From positions 49,047,013-49,111,012 of the forward strand of contig OZ024794.1 in NCBI GenBank assembly GCA_964017045.1: a stretch of DNA of 64,000 nucleotides, read 5' to 3'. The notes beneath the pieces were generated by a model. It saw nothing but the letters and a program-made list of their open reading frames with translations. It was not told the origin of the DNA and searched no databases. The translations under genes were made by a program, and so were the position numbers. Below are positions 25,721-35,937 of this stretch, piece by piece (within the stretch, counting starts at the first letter, position 1; the number at the start of each line of letters is the position of its first letter). Source of the stretch: Omphiscola glabra (taxonomy: Eukaryota; Mollusca; Gastropoda; Lymnaeidae).

Positions 25721-26886
25721 ACAGTTCAAAGTCTTTACCTACGTGTGAGGGGCAATTAACTAACCGCTGAAAACCTTTGTGAGATGCTAAGGTGACGAAT
25801 CAGTTTACGAATTAACACCTTTATTTCGTACCATAGCCTACTATCATATCTGGTATGGATGCACACTCCGTCTTTACAGGTCCTGAAGAGAAACCGAAAA
25901 AACATCCAGAAGAAAGTGGAGAAGAGTGCCAATACACAGCCTTGTTTTACTCCTTTTATGCAAACTTAACACTGGCTGACTTATTGAAAATCGAATGCCT
26001 TGTTATTTATGAAAGAAATGTAAAGAGGCCTGTGCTGTACGCGACACTTCTGCAATTGGCGCAGTGAGAATACCATGTGTATAGTTGAACGATCACCTCA
26101 AAAGCCACGCTGGGACTCTGGATAGGTGCGTTAGCCAGACTGTGATACCTTACGGGCTAACGTCGTTCCAACTAATATCTTACTAGTTAAAAATTTTATA
26201 ATTTAAAATTTTATAATTTTAAATTGTCTTGGTTAGAATATTTATTTATCTGTGTGCTGAAATGGAATACCCGGTATTTACAATGTAATAATAAAAAAAA
26301 ACACAATTTCCATGATTTGGATCAATAAAAGTATCTTACTTTTATATGTGAAAACTTGCATAAGATTGACTCTGAATTTCCCTGATTCTGAAAAATTCCC
26401 TGTCTGCCTTTCCCCCAGAAAATCTGTCTCAGCTAACACCCCGAACCTCACTATACACTTGACATTAAAAGAACCTCCCTTCAGAGGAAAAGAATCTCCC
26501 TTCCATACGCCACTATCCTTTCATCCTCATGCAACCCTTTTCCTTTCAACAACCACCAACCATCACTCCCAGGTCATCTCCCCATCCACAGACCATCACC
26601 CTTTCACTTCCAAAATTTCAACACACATTTTGATCGTTTTTTCGCAGACCAAAATAATGTAGACCAACAGCTTCTTCACTTTCTCTTAATTAACAATGAT
26701 CATTTCAATTAACTGTGAGTAAGAAAGTCATTTTACTTTTACACAAAATAGTTTACTCTCGATTTGTACAATTTATCATTCGACATTTCAGTCAAATTGA
26801 CTGGCCCAGTCCATATTGTTATCCCTTAATTAACCTTAAAAAAACACAACATTTTTAAGGACAACTAACATACATACCGTATTCTG
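25721..26886. other. Intergenic, pyrimidine-rich in part
   Basis: Short frames at 25855-26067 and 26312-26662 show no domain, splice context or family resemblance. The second simply follows a C/T-rich tract. I see no supported gene here. Confidence 0.4.
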
Positions 26887-26988
26887 GTTTGAGTTTGAGC
26901 GTACGTCCATAAAACCCCGAGTTTGAGTTTGAGCGTACGTCCATAAAACCCCGAGTTTGAGATTGAGCGTACGCCCATAAAGCCCCGG
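26887..26988. repeat. 34-bp tandem repeat, 3 copies
   Basis: The unit contains TTTGAGCGTACGTCCATAAA and CCCCGA. The third copy has four changes. Confidence 0.9.
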
Positions 26989-27274
26989 GTAGTACATTGG
27001 CAACCAGCTCCATCTGCGGGACCTTATACAATTGTCTTTTCGTAGGACTCTCCCGCCGACCTGGCCTCCCCCACACCATCCACTGCAGGGCGCGAAGTCA
27101 ACAGATGCGCTACTGCCTTCGGGGCTAGCGTGCACTGCCGGATGGTTGGATCCCTATTCTAGTGTGGGGAAGTATGAGTTAGTAGGGCAGTGTTTGGTTC
27201 GCATTTGGGTCAACAGACCCTGGTGTCGGCGACCCAATTTCCATTAGGAGTCTTGTCTTTTAGAACTCGGCATG

Positions 27275-27894
27275 CTAGCACATAACACATCTGGCCTTCG
27301 TGCTGTCTGCCCATTTTCCGTACCACTTTTTCTTACGTGGTCTGCCAGCCATTTTTACACCAAGGTAAGTAGAGTAGATAAGTGACTGGTGTTTCTTGAT
27401 GAGAGTGGGTACACTATATATAGACAAACCCTGTTTTTTGCCAGTGTCTGCTCTTTCATTGCCCTTCAAGTTTATGTGGCCTGGAACCCATTGCACCGTT
27501 ACTTTGCCTCCGATTCTCTAGATCTTGTCCACGTCATCCAAGATGGCTTCAACCAAGTGGGCGTGAAGTACTTCCTTATTCAAGAACTCAAGATCAGATC
27601 TTCAATCGCATAAAATGACCACGTGTAGTCCCACAAGCTCCGTCCGCTGCAGGTGTACTGTGCACACTTTCCAGTGACCTGTGAATAGCCTGCACCTGCA
27701 TTTCCGCATCGAAGAACGACACTGTAGTCCCAGAGGGCCCTGAAAGTTCCGCATTGGTTGGCCCTCTGATTGGATATCGGATTTAAGATGAGCGCACCGT
27801 ACCGCGCATTTCTTTCTCTCAAATTGGCAGATACGTCTGTATAAGCGTTCACTTGTGTTTTAGCAAACCCATCATTTATCTCAAGGGCAGCCAC
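27275..27894 (-). mobile_element. LINE RNase H domain remnant
   Basis: On the minus strand 27894-27580 encodes NAYTDVSANLRERNARYGAL, matching the first strand of RNase H (YTDGS) with the glycine replaced by V. Then 27496-27275 encodes MQWVPGHINLKGNERADTGK, its C-terminal motif. A frameshift separates the halves. These are remains of a LINE with a terminal RNase H. Confidence 0.8.
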
Positions 27895-28163
27895 TTTCTG
27901 TATACGTGCAGGGATGCGTTTCGTCAGTGAACAACAACTGAATAATACAGTTGAAGAGGCACTGCTACATCAAATTACATATTTTTAAAGTTTATTTTTA
28001 GTTAGATAGATTGTCGAATTGTTTCCACTGCAAGGCCATCCCAGAAAGAGGAAACACAATTATGGTCAAAAACATTGGCCATCAGTTAGCGTCGTGTAAA
28101 TAAATCAACAGAATTGATATAATTATTTTAAATGGTTAAGAAATGAAAAGAGTTTTAAAAATA

Positions 28164-29189
28164 CAGTGGAACCTCTCATAACGAGTACCTCTCATAACGA
28201 GCAAAATTTTTTTTGAAGAAGTTGCTCCCTTAACGAGCGACATTTCGCATAACGAGTGACGCAGATAGGGGAAGTCCCTTTTTCTACGAAACGGTTACGT
28301 ATTCTTGCTGATGTTGAGAGGACCAGCAGGCTATTTATAACTTTAAAAAACTCTACACTAAAACACTCTTCGAGCGTTGTTTTGAAGTTACTGAAGAGAC
28401 AAATCTCACTCTTAGAGAGTTTTGGAAAGATCATTTTCACACCGTTGCTTGCCTCAAGATGATTGACAAGGCTTGTGAAGGAGGTACCAAGAGGACCCTC
28501 ACTTCTGCTTGGAAAAAACTTTGAAAACAGTACCTGTGGAGTCTACAGTTAACGAGATTGTGTCATTGGCCAATATCATGGGACTCGATGTGGACAACAA
28601 CGATATTGAAGAGCTTATGAAAGAGCACAGTCAAGAGTTGACCACCGAAGAGCTTATGGACTTGCATCGTGGTTCACAGCAAGAAATTATGGAGGAGAGA
28701 TCATTAATGGAGGAGGAAGTAGCAGAGCAACAATCTTCTAGCGCAATAAGAGAAATGCTGAAAGCATGAGAAACTGTTGCATCGTACATTGAGAAGCATC
28801 ACCCTAATAAGGAGGTGGCTATTCGTGCTACAAATTTATTTAATGATAATGCTGTGACACATTTTCGTCAAATTTTGAAGCGTCGGCAAAAACAAATGTA
28901 TTTAGACAGTTTTCTAGTTAAAAAAGATTAATTATTTGTCATAATTTCATATTTTTATTTACGTTTTTTGTTTCAAATCTAAATTGTATTCCAAGTTGTT
29001 ACACTCCTTAACAATTCATAAGTAATTTTATTTTAATAAATGTTAATAAAAACTTTTTCAGCATGGAACGCATTATCATATTTTACATTGATTTGTATGG
29101 GAAAAATTGTTTCGTATAAGTATAACGAGTGTTTCGCTTAACGAGTAAGACTCTGGAACGGATTATGCTCGTTATGAGACGTTCCAGTG
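28164..29189 (+). mobile_element. Tigger (pogo) DNA transposon, internally deleted
   Basis: Terminal inverted repeats start CAGTGGAACCTCTCATAAC on the left. The right end gives CACTGGAACGTCTCATAAC in reverse, agreeing at 20 of 22 positions over the full repeat. TA flanks both ends (28162-28163 and 29190-29191), as for Tc1/mariner/pogo. CATAACGAG subrepeats occur inside both ends. Only the 3' part of the transposase gene remains. Confidence 0.9.
28395..28931 (+). pseudogene. Tigger transposase C-terminal remnant
   Basis: Frames show LREFWKDHF, then MIDKACEGGTKRTLTSAWKK, then after a frameshift near 28510 NDIEELMKEHSQELTTEEL, MDLHRGSQQEIMEE and SGAIREML-like text. After a TGA at 28767-28769, SYIEKHHPNKE and FRQILKRRQKQM follow. 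This is the end of the DDE domain plus the acidic and helical C-terminus of Tigger/jerky/CENP-B-type transposases. The N-terminal HTH domains and most of the DDE domain are missing. It is not functional. Confidence 0.85.
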
Positions 29190-29204
29190 TACTGATATTG
29201 GATT

Positions 29205-29300
29205 TTATTAAAGGTGTGAAATTTAACCAAATTAAAAGAGAACTGGTTGCAGCAAAAATGAGGTGTTCCAAGCTTATGTGTTTGAAAATACCCGGTCAGT
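29205..29300. repeat. Dispersed repeat B, copy 2
   Basis: Matches 22995-23110 through GAACTGGTTGCAGCAAAA and GTTCCAAG. It directly follows the Tigger right end. Confidence 0.65.
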
Positions 29301-29319
29301 GTTTCTTTTAGACATTTTA

Positions 29320-29560
29320 TCCCCCGGTTGGGGGGGGGGGGGTGTGAGGGTGGGCTGTGACATTTGCCAGTGGCCAGAGGTGTAGCTAAGGGGGCAGATG
29401 GGGGCATTTGTCCCGGGGGTGAGACTAGCCGGGGGAGGGGGGCGATATGGGCTTTGGTGGACAACTGCAGAGTTTTTTATCGTGAAAGGAAGGACGGCAA
29501 AAATATGCGCCTGTCCATGGCGGCAGTAATAGTAGCTAGGCCTCTAGGCAGTGTATAATA
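29320..29560. repeat. Dispersed repeat C, copy 1
   Basis: GTGGCCAGAGGT, ATATGGGCTTTG, TTTTTATCGTGAAAG and GGCAGTGTAT-type blocks recur in the same order at about 56150-56495. Ends resembling CAGTG..GTAGCTA suggest a hAT-type MITE family. Confidence 0.6.
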
Positions 29561-29579
29561 TATCGATACCAAAAACTAT

Positions 29580-30216
29580 ACGTACGTACGTATATACATA
29601 CGTCATACATACACGTACATACATACATAAATACATACATACAAACAGACATACATACAGGCATACATACATACATACATAAATACATACATACATACAT
29701 ACCGGTACATACATACAAACCTACAGACATACATACAGGTATACATACATACCGGTACATACATACATACATACAAATATGCATACCGGTACATAAATAC
29801 ATACATACATACATGCATACATACATAACGGTACATACATAAATACACATACATGCATACATATACATAAATACATACATACATACATACATACATAGTA
29901 TAGGGCCTACATACATTCAGACAGACAGACAGAAATACATACATACATGCATACATACATACATACAAACAGACATACATACAGGCATACATACCGGTAC
30001 ATACATACATACATACATAAATACATACATACATACATATATACATACAAACATACAGACATACATACAGGCATACATACCTACCGGTACATACATACAT
30101 ACATAAATACAAACATACAGACATACATACAGGCATACATACATAACGGTACATACATACTTACATACATAATACATACATAAATACATACATACATACG
30201 TACATACATAAATAAA

Positions 30217-30247
<31 letters not shown>

Positions 30248-30300
30248 GACAGACAGACAGACATCATACAGACATTCATTTATATATATATATATATATT
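29580..30300. repeat. Long CATA/TACA microsatellite
   Basis: About 700 bp of degenerate (CATA)n with CAGA variants and repeated TACCGGTAC or TAACGGTAC interruptions, ending in (TA)n at 30281-30300. Long open frames here on either strand, rich in YVCM or HTYI, are artefacts of the tetranucleotide. Confidence 0.95.
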
Positions 30301-30438
30301 ATATGAACGGCATAACTATTTTAAGAAACGTGAGTTGTTTACAAATGACATCATATATTTATTAATGTGTGATTTTTTTATCTAATGGAAATCGTATGCA
30401 AATAAAGTATATATTTCCCAATATTCAGTTGATTGAAA

Positions 30439-30619
30439 CAGTCGCGTAGCGGGGGGGGGGGGGGGGGGGGCAAAAAGGCATCATGCCCCGGGCGCTACTC
30501 ACAAAGGGGCGCCAAATGGAATATTTTACATATAATATTGTATGGTTTTCGAATAGGGGGGGGGGGGGCGCTAAAAAGGTATTGTGCCCCGGGCGCGAGT
30601 TAAGCTCGCTACGTCACTG
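30439..30619. mobile_element. hAT-type MITE (181 bp)
   Basis: The left end CAGTCGCGTAGCGGG and the right end GCTCGCTACGTCACTG are inverted repeats. Flanks GATTGAAA and GATTACAA agree at 6 of 8 positions. The interior has poly-G runs and two GCCCCGGGCGC blocks. Confidence 0.75.
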
Positions 30620-30649
30620 GATTACAATGTTTATTTGTAATTTCAAAAT

Positions 30650-30900
30650 GGTAGCAGCCGGGTCTGAATGGCGGCGATACGTGTCCAGGTTCATTTTGAC
30701 TAAATGTTATTCGGGTGTCATTTGTGGTACTTTATTTTAGTTAAACTAAAGAATTAAGTTTAAAAACATATAGTCCATTCAATTATGTGTTATTTGATAC
30801 CTCATTTTGTCTTACAAACCCAAAAATAATATTTTAAATAGTTTTTTAATCTCAACCTCTCACTTCTGGTACCCGGGTGCGAATAGCCACTTTGTTTCAA
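30650..30900 (-). repeat. Dispersed repeat A, copy 2
   Basis: An inverted copy relative to the others: it ends in CTTCTGGTACCCGGGTGCGAA, split here by a C/T difference, and TAGCCACTTTGTTT. It contains TTTGATACCTCATTTTGTC and ACTTTATTTTAGTTAAACT. Confidence 0.85.
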
Positions 30901-31224
30901 AATACTATAACTTTTTTTTTTTTTTTTAGATAAATTACAATTTCTGATAGACCTTGAAAATAATATATTTTTTTTAAAAAAAATCGTGCAAATAGGTGGG
31001 GCATAATAAATATAGGCGACGTATTGTTTTAACCTCTGTTGTGCAGGAAACATTGATGAAATGTGCACTTTTGGTATACGCCCGTTAAATTCTATATTCT
31101 TTTAAATCTCTTTTTTAAAGTTTCCATTTTATTTAACTCAACACACATGGAATCCATTAAATTTATTAATTTTTTAAAGACTAATTCCATCATACAATGT
31201 ATAATTATAATTAACATATATCTC

Positions 31225-31838
31225 TACATTAAAAGTCATGCTTTTATGATGAAAAATAATTTGAAAATAGATTGCCTGTGTTTGTTACTTAGCAAGAACT
31301 ATTATTAAAATTGTTGACCTTTATTGCCTTTATTACCAAACAGAATACAGTGCTATTTAAAAAAGTTAACTTGTGAAGTTGAAAAAAAAAAAAAAAAAAA
31401 AACCAAACGAAAAGTGAATCAAAATACTGATTTATTATGGAACTACATGAAATAAGACATCGGCATATAATCTGGACGGTTACCGGAAATTTGATCGAAA
31501 GAAATTTCGTCGACAGAAAATTAATCGACGGAAATTTGATCGAACGGAAATTTGGTCGAATCTTTTTTTCCAGTGAACACATTAAAATTTTCGTCAAATT
31601 TCTATTTGAACGCACTATACTTTACAGTAAAACAAAATAATGCGTTCAAAAAGAATTTGACGCAAAATGTTAACGTGTAAACTAAAAAAAAGATTCGACC
31701 GAATTTCCGTTCCATGAAATTTCCGTCGATTAATTTTCCGTCGACGAAATGTCTTTCGATCGAATTTCCGGATACGAATCTGGAGCGGCCGGTGCAATAT
31801 TTATAATCGAACACTATACGCCTTTAATGAGATTAGCC
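31225..31838. repeat. Dispersed repeat D, left part (interrupted)
   Basis: 31225-31390 and 31790-31838 align with about 60255-60475 (TTTTATGATGAAA, CTTGTGAAGTT, GAGATTAGCCTT). The repeat is interrupted by a poly-A run, a foldback element and then the piggyBac element. It resumes at 34101. Confidence 0.75.
31483..31771. mobile_element. Foldback element with TCGACGGAAA subrepeats
   Basis: Two arms of about 140 nt are inverted copies of each other with roughly 15% differences, around a centre near 31630. The arms contain repeated GGAAATTTGATCGAA and ATTAATCGACGGAAATTT units. There is no coding sequence. Confidence 0.85.
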
Positions 31839-31842
31839 TTAA

Positions 31843-34096
31843 CTCATTCCCCCCTGAGCACTCACTTCCTGTTTATATTCATTTTCCTGGAAAAGGGAAG
31901 CTACTCTGATTTTTTACCATATATATATTTTATAAAATTGTTTTTGGTACCTAAATATTAACCAATTTAAACCAAAAAAATATTATTGCATTCAGAAATG
32001 GATAAGATTTCAGAAATATATAACATTACTGGTACAACAAGACCAAACGACGACACAAAATTAATAAAAATGTAACAAATGATATTTTGACCGCTTTTTT
32101 CCTACATTTAATTCAACTTTAACACCACTTAAAGTTTATTTTATGCTCTCATGGTAAGTGCTGTAGCATTGTCCAGCATGCAAATGCACTTGACATAAAT
32201 AACAGCCTTTGGTGGTTTCCTTTGTTCTGCCGCTGGGCATTTTTGCTCCTACCATGGCACACTGGTAGCATCTGCGCTTTCTCCCTGGCATTGTAGAGAG
32301 CCTATGCTTGGGGCTGAAAGGTCTTGCAATGCCAGCAATACTTGGCCTGTTCAGGCAAGAAGAGCTTGATGGGGTGACTCTTGTTTTTAAATTCAGTAGC
32401 TGTTGAGCCAACTTTGAACGAAACTTGAGGTGGCACTTGCTAAAAGGGGAATCAGGGTTCACCCTTTTCATCAGTAGATAACCATTAACAATGGATACCT
32501 GGATTAAATACCAGAAGAGGTACCTCCACCATTTATGGCTAGGTCGTCCTACAGGATAATACGAACGGTGCTGATCTCCTAAATCCACACCAAACATATA
32601 TGAATTGTATGAGTCTACACTGCAGGGGATTTCCACTTCAATTATCCCGTCTTTGGATCTTCTCTCAACGGTTGTCATCAGTGGATTTGAATTTGTTGAT
32701 ATCATATTTACTTGGCGCTTGTCTGTCCATTGGCAGGCAACAAGTAGTCCCTTTTGCTGCATTGTGCAGTCACCTTTTCTTTGTTTAGATTTTTTAAGAG
32801 GCCAGCCTTTGCGGTTGGGCCTAATTGTGGCACAGCAATAGGTGTCACGGGCAAGTAGGTCTTCTGCCAGCTTGGGCGAAGAAAAAAAATTGTCAAAAAA
32901 AATCTCATGCCTTTTATCCAAATAGGGCTCGGCCATAGCCATGACGACATCATAGCCCAAACCATTGGTAGAGCTCACCTCACTTTTACCAGTGTACACT
33001 TTAAAGTTTAAAATGTAACCGGTCTTGGCTTCGGCACAACACCAAATCTTCAAGCCCCAGGGAGTCGGCTTATCTTTCATATATTGCTTGAACCCAAGTC
33101 TTCCCCTAAAACCGACCATGGCTTCATCAACACTTAGTTGTCTCTGAGGCTTGTACTGTGATGAGCATTGGTGCCTTATGTGGTCCAGAAAGGGCCTCAC
33201 CTTGTATAGGGGATCATAGTTTGGGCTGTCCTTGGCGGGTTGAAGAGAGCTGTCGTTGACATGGAAAAACCGATGAATCAACTGGAAACGATCTCTGCTC
33301 ATGACGTCAGCCACTGCAGGGACCCTCCACATATTGTCAGAAGACCAGTACAGTCTTACATCTGGCACTTGGTGAAGGCCAAACATGATATTGATATATA
33401 TATATTTGTAGATGTCATCTGCATTTACTGGTGTCCATGTTATGGTAGATGCCCTAGGCCTAGGGCCCGACTGCTTGGCCAATTGTTGCTTGGCATACAA
33501 ATTAGTTTGTAAAACAAACTCATCAATACATTTGTCCGTCAGATACAGCTTGAAAAAGTTTATAGGTAGGCTGCCAATTGGCATATCCAGTAGACTTCCT
33601 ACATATTCAGAAAATACGCCCATATTTTCTGTTACATTGGACAGTCCATCGGACCATTCCGCGCCAGTAGTGTTCGTGTTAGAAGTAACACTATCATTTA
33701 CAGAATCGTCATCAGAATCACTAGATTCTGAAAACAGTTCATTAACTTCAATATCAGAACCCTCGTCTAGCAATTGTTCATTTCCATCGATAAGGGATTG
33801 TAGAAATTGGAAGGCCATTTTCAAAATTTCACAAAAAAATGTCACAAAAAATTTCACTGTGATCCGACTAGCTTGAGACAAGCTTTGAAAATGAATGAAA
33901 CGAGATAAAAACTTCCGGTTTTTTTTATTGAATGCTCGTGGAATCTCGCTACCGCGAGGTTATCACTAGTAATCTCGGGGATGCGTGATTTTATAACTAG
34001 GGAGAAAAGAAAAGTAGGGGGGTGTGGCCAGACGCATTTGGACGCATCCGCCGAAACCCGCAAAGGACGCATTTAGTCGCAGCCGTCGGGAATGAG
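31843..34096 (-). mobile_element. piggyBac element, apparently complete
   Basis: TTAA stands at both borders (31839-31842 and 34097-34100). Both ends begin CTCATTCCC when read inward. The 2254-bp body holds one uninterrupted transposase gene on the minus strand. It inserted into dispersed repeat D, whose unoccupied copy is seen near 60475. Confidence 0.92.
32136..33881 (-). CDS. piggyBac transposase
   Basis: The single 581-codon frame is close to typical piggyBac length. It cuts and pastes the element at TTAA sites by a DDD mechanism in the nucleus. The three catalytic aspartates are recognisable: D252 in QLSVDEAMVGFRGR, D330 in EIFFDNFFSS and D433 in MFGVDLGDQHR, followed by the WWRYLFWYL helix. 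The N-terminus is acidic (SESSDSDDDS). The C-terminus (about 535-581) is a cysteine-rich RCYQCAMVG ... KGCYLCQVHLHAGQC domain used for end binding in the family. The second methionine (residue 22, MAFQFLQ, near 33818) is probably the true start, because the upstream residues look like read-through. No stop or frameshift is present, so the copy is young or still active, unless it has been kept by the host. Confidence 0.95.
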   Translation of the reverse strand: MSQASRITVKFFVTFFCEILKMAFQFLQSLIDGNEQLLDEGSDIEVNELFSESSDSDDDSVNDSVTSNTNTTGAEWSDGLSNVTENMGVFSEYVGSLLDMPIGSLPINFFKLYLTDKCIDEFVLQTNLYAKQQLAKQSGPRPRASTITWTPVNADDIYKYIYINIMFGLHQVPDVRLYWSSDNMWRVPAVADVMSRDRFQLIHRFFHVNDSSLQPAKDSPNYDPLYKVRPFLDHIRHQCSSQYKPQRQLSVDEAMVGFRGRLGFKQYMKDKPTPWGLKIWCCAEAKTGYILNFKVYTGKSEVSSTNGLGYDVVMAMAEPYLDKRHEIFFDNFFSSPKLAEDLLARDTYCCATIRPNRKGWPLKKSKQRKGDCTMQQKGLLVACQWTDKRQVNMISTNSNPLMTTVERRSKDGIIEVEIPCSVDSYNSYMFGVDLGDQHRSYYPVGRPSHKWWRYLFWYLIQVSIVNGYLLMKRVNPDSPFSKCHLKFRSKLAQQLLNLKTRVTPSSSSCLNRPSIAGIARPFSPKHRLSTMPGRKRRCYQCAMVGAKMPSGRTKETTKGCYLCQVHLHAGQCYSTYHESIK

Positions 34097-34100
34097 TTAA

Positions 34101-34270
34101 ATGTACAGATCATCAAATATATCGAGCATAGCTATATTTCATAGATTCCCCTAAAATTGTAATCGGTTAAAGACACTAGATAGTAAATAGTAGTTTTTTA
34201 AAAACTGTTTAAAATTTAAAAAAGACAATTTAGTTGTTTTTAATTAAAAAAATATAATCTTTATGTAAGC
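34101..34270. repeat. Dispersed repeat D, right part
   Basis: Aligns with about 60480-60640 (GATCATCAAATATATC, TTGTAATCGGTTAA). It continues repeat D across the piggyBac insertion. Confidence 0.8.
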
Positions 34271-35515
34271 TCTGGATATAGACTCACTTAACAAACTCAG
34301 GAAGGTGAGAAGGGTAGCATTTATTTATACAAGATAACCAAAAACCAAAACCCAACCAGCCAAGTAGTGCGGCTGGAAGATAAAATAATAAAACACATTA
34401 ATTCATGAATTACAATAAAAATAAGAACAAATATCAGAAAATTAAATGAGGGTATTAAAACATTGTTAATACCGGTATGAGGCCACACCACTGCCTGGTA
34501 CACTCTAGACATTAAGGATTAATGTATCAATGTATCAAATACAATAGAGGCATGACTCAGAATCTGGGAGACCATGATTATGTGAGACAAATGTACGCAG
34601 GTATTTTACCTATACCCATTGCAGTATCAGTAATACATAGTATTTACTGTCTAGCTTTGATCAAAATATTACCGCTTTAGTTGACCTAGTCAACTCATGT
34701 TCATAATGCACATTCTCATTTAAAACTTAACTAAATAGTGTTAGATACAGGCCTCAAAGCAATATGTACACAAGTAACTAAATAATCATAATAACAGGCC
34801 AGGGGATGACAAAATATAAAAGTAAAACAATGTTTAAAGTTAAAGACAACATAAGCATCAATAGAAAACCCAGCGTGGGAGGTAGGTTCGATTTAAAACT
34901 ACATGTACTTTTAAAAGGTTTCCCAAGCATATTCAATTAAAAAGGCCACTGGCCTACATTTATATTGTACACATTTTGCTCAAGGGATTCCCCCCCCCCC
35001 CCACCCCCAATCTGCCTGAAAGAAACCCTGCTTGAGACAAAAGCTATCTAAATCTAGATTGTAGCCTAACTTAAAACCTCTGTGCAGCAAGCGCAAGTTT
35101 CTCACTAAAATAGTCATCTTAAATTATCACATAATGAGTTATGCATGAAATAATAAATAATTAAAATATTTAGTGAAATATTTCATTTTAAAGTGATTTC
35201 CTTCCCTACAAATTTCATTGTAAACCAAAAAGCCTTTTTCCTTCTTCCTAAAACTTATCATATAGTTTTCATTCAGTGAACAATTCAATTTTTGAATATT
35301 AAAAATTATATATACATTAAGATTTTCAGAAAAGGTGGGGCATTGCACAAATAAAAAGGTTGACAACCGTATTTTACTTTACTGTGTTCCGACACAAGGG
35401 ATGCTACACCCTAAAAAATAAATTTAAAGAAAAGATTCGCAAAAGTATGAGGAATTATCTCCCCTCAAATCTGCAATATAAAATAGTACCGCAGTCCTTG
35501 TTACCATGGAACTTC
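34271..35515. other. AT-rich intergenic DNA
   Basis: No gene or recognisable element. Contains one poly-C run (34989-35003). Confidence 0.5.
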
Positions 35516-35937
35516 CAAAATAGTAAAATAGCGTTTCAGAATAGCTGGCTTCTTCACAATTTCAAAATTGTATAAAACTTATCGTAATACTAAATAAATA
35601 AACATTCAGTAAAATGTATACCATAACTAATCGTATGTTTAAAAAATTCAGTTCCCAAAATAAATAAACATCCGTCTAATACTTTGGGAACTGAATTTTT
35701 TAAACATACGATTAGTTATGGTATACATTTTACTGAATGTTTATTTATTTAGTATTACGATAAGTTTTATACAATTTTGAAATTGTGAAGAAGCCAGCTA
35801 TTCTGAAACGCTATTTTACTATTTTGAAAAACGGGCACTTTCTTCATTTTCAAGGAAGTGCTGTATGTAAATAAATAAACATCCGTCTAATACTTACATA
35901 CAGCACTTCCTTGAAAATGAAGAAAGTGCCCGTTTTT
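35516..35937. repeat. Two abutting perfect palindromes with one shared loop
   Basis: Palindrome 1 has 144-nt arms (35516-35659 and 35683-35826). Palindrome 2 has 44-nt arms (35827-35870 and 35894-35937). Both enclose the same 23-nt spacer, in the same orientation, starting ATAAATAAACATCCG (35660-35682 and 35871-35893). The arms look perfect by eye. The arms of the two palindromes are unrelated to each other. Confidence 0.95.

Noticed and set aside
26312..26662. 116-codon plus-strand frame
   Set aside because: It has no domain, no splice context and runs through a C/T-rich tract. Chance is more likely.
29603..30279. Frames of 120-183 codons rich in YVCM on the minus strand and HTYI on the plus strand
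   Set aside because: They are translations of the CATA tetranucleotide satellite, open on several frames because the repeat lacks stops.
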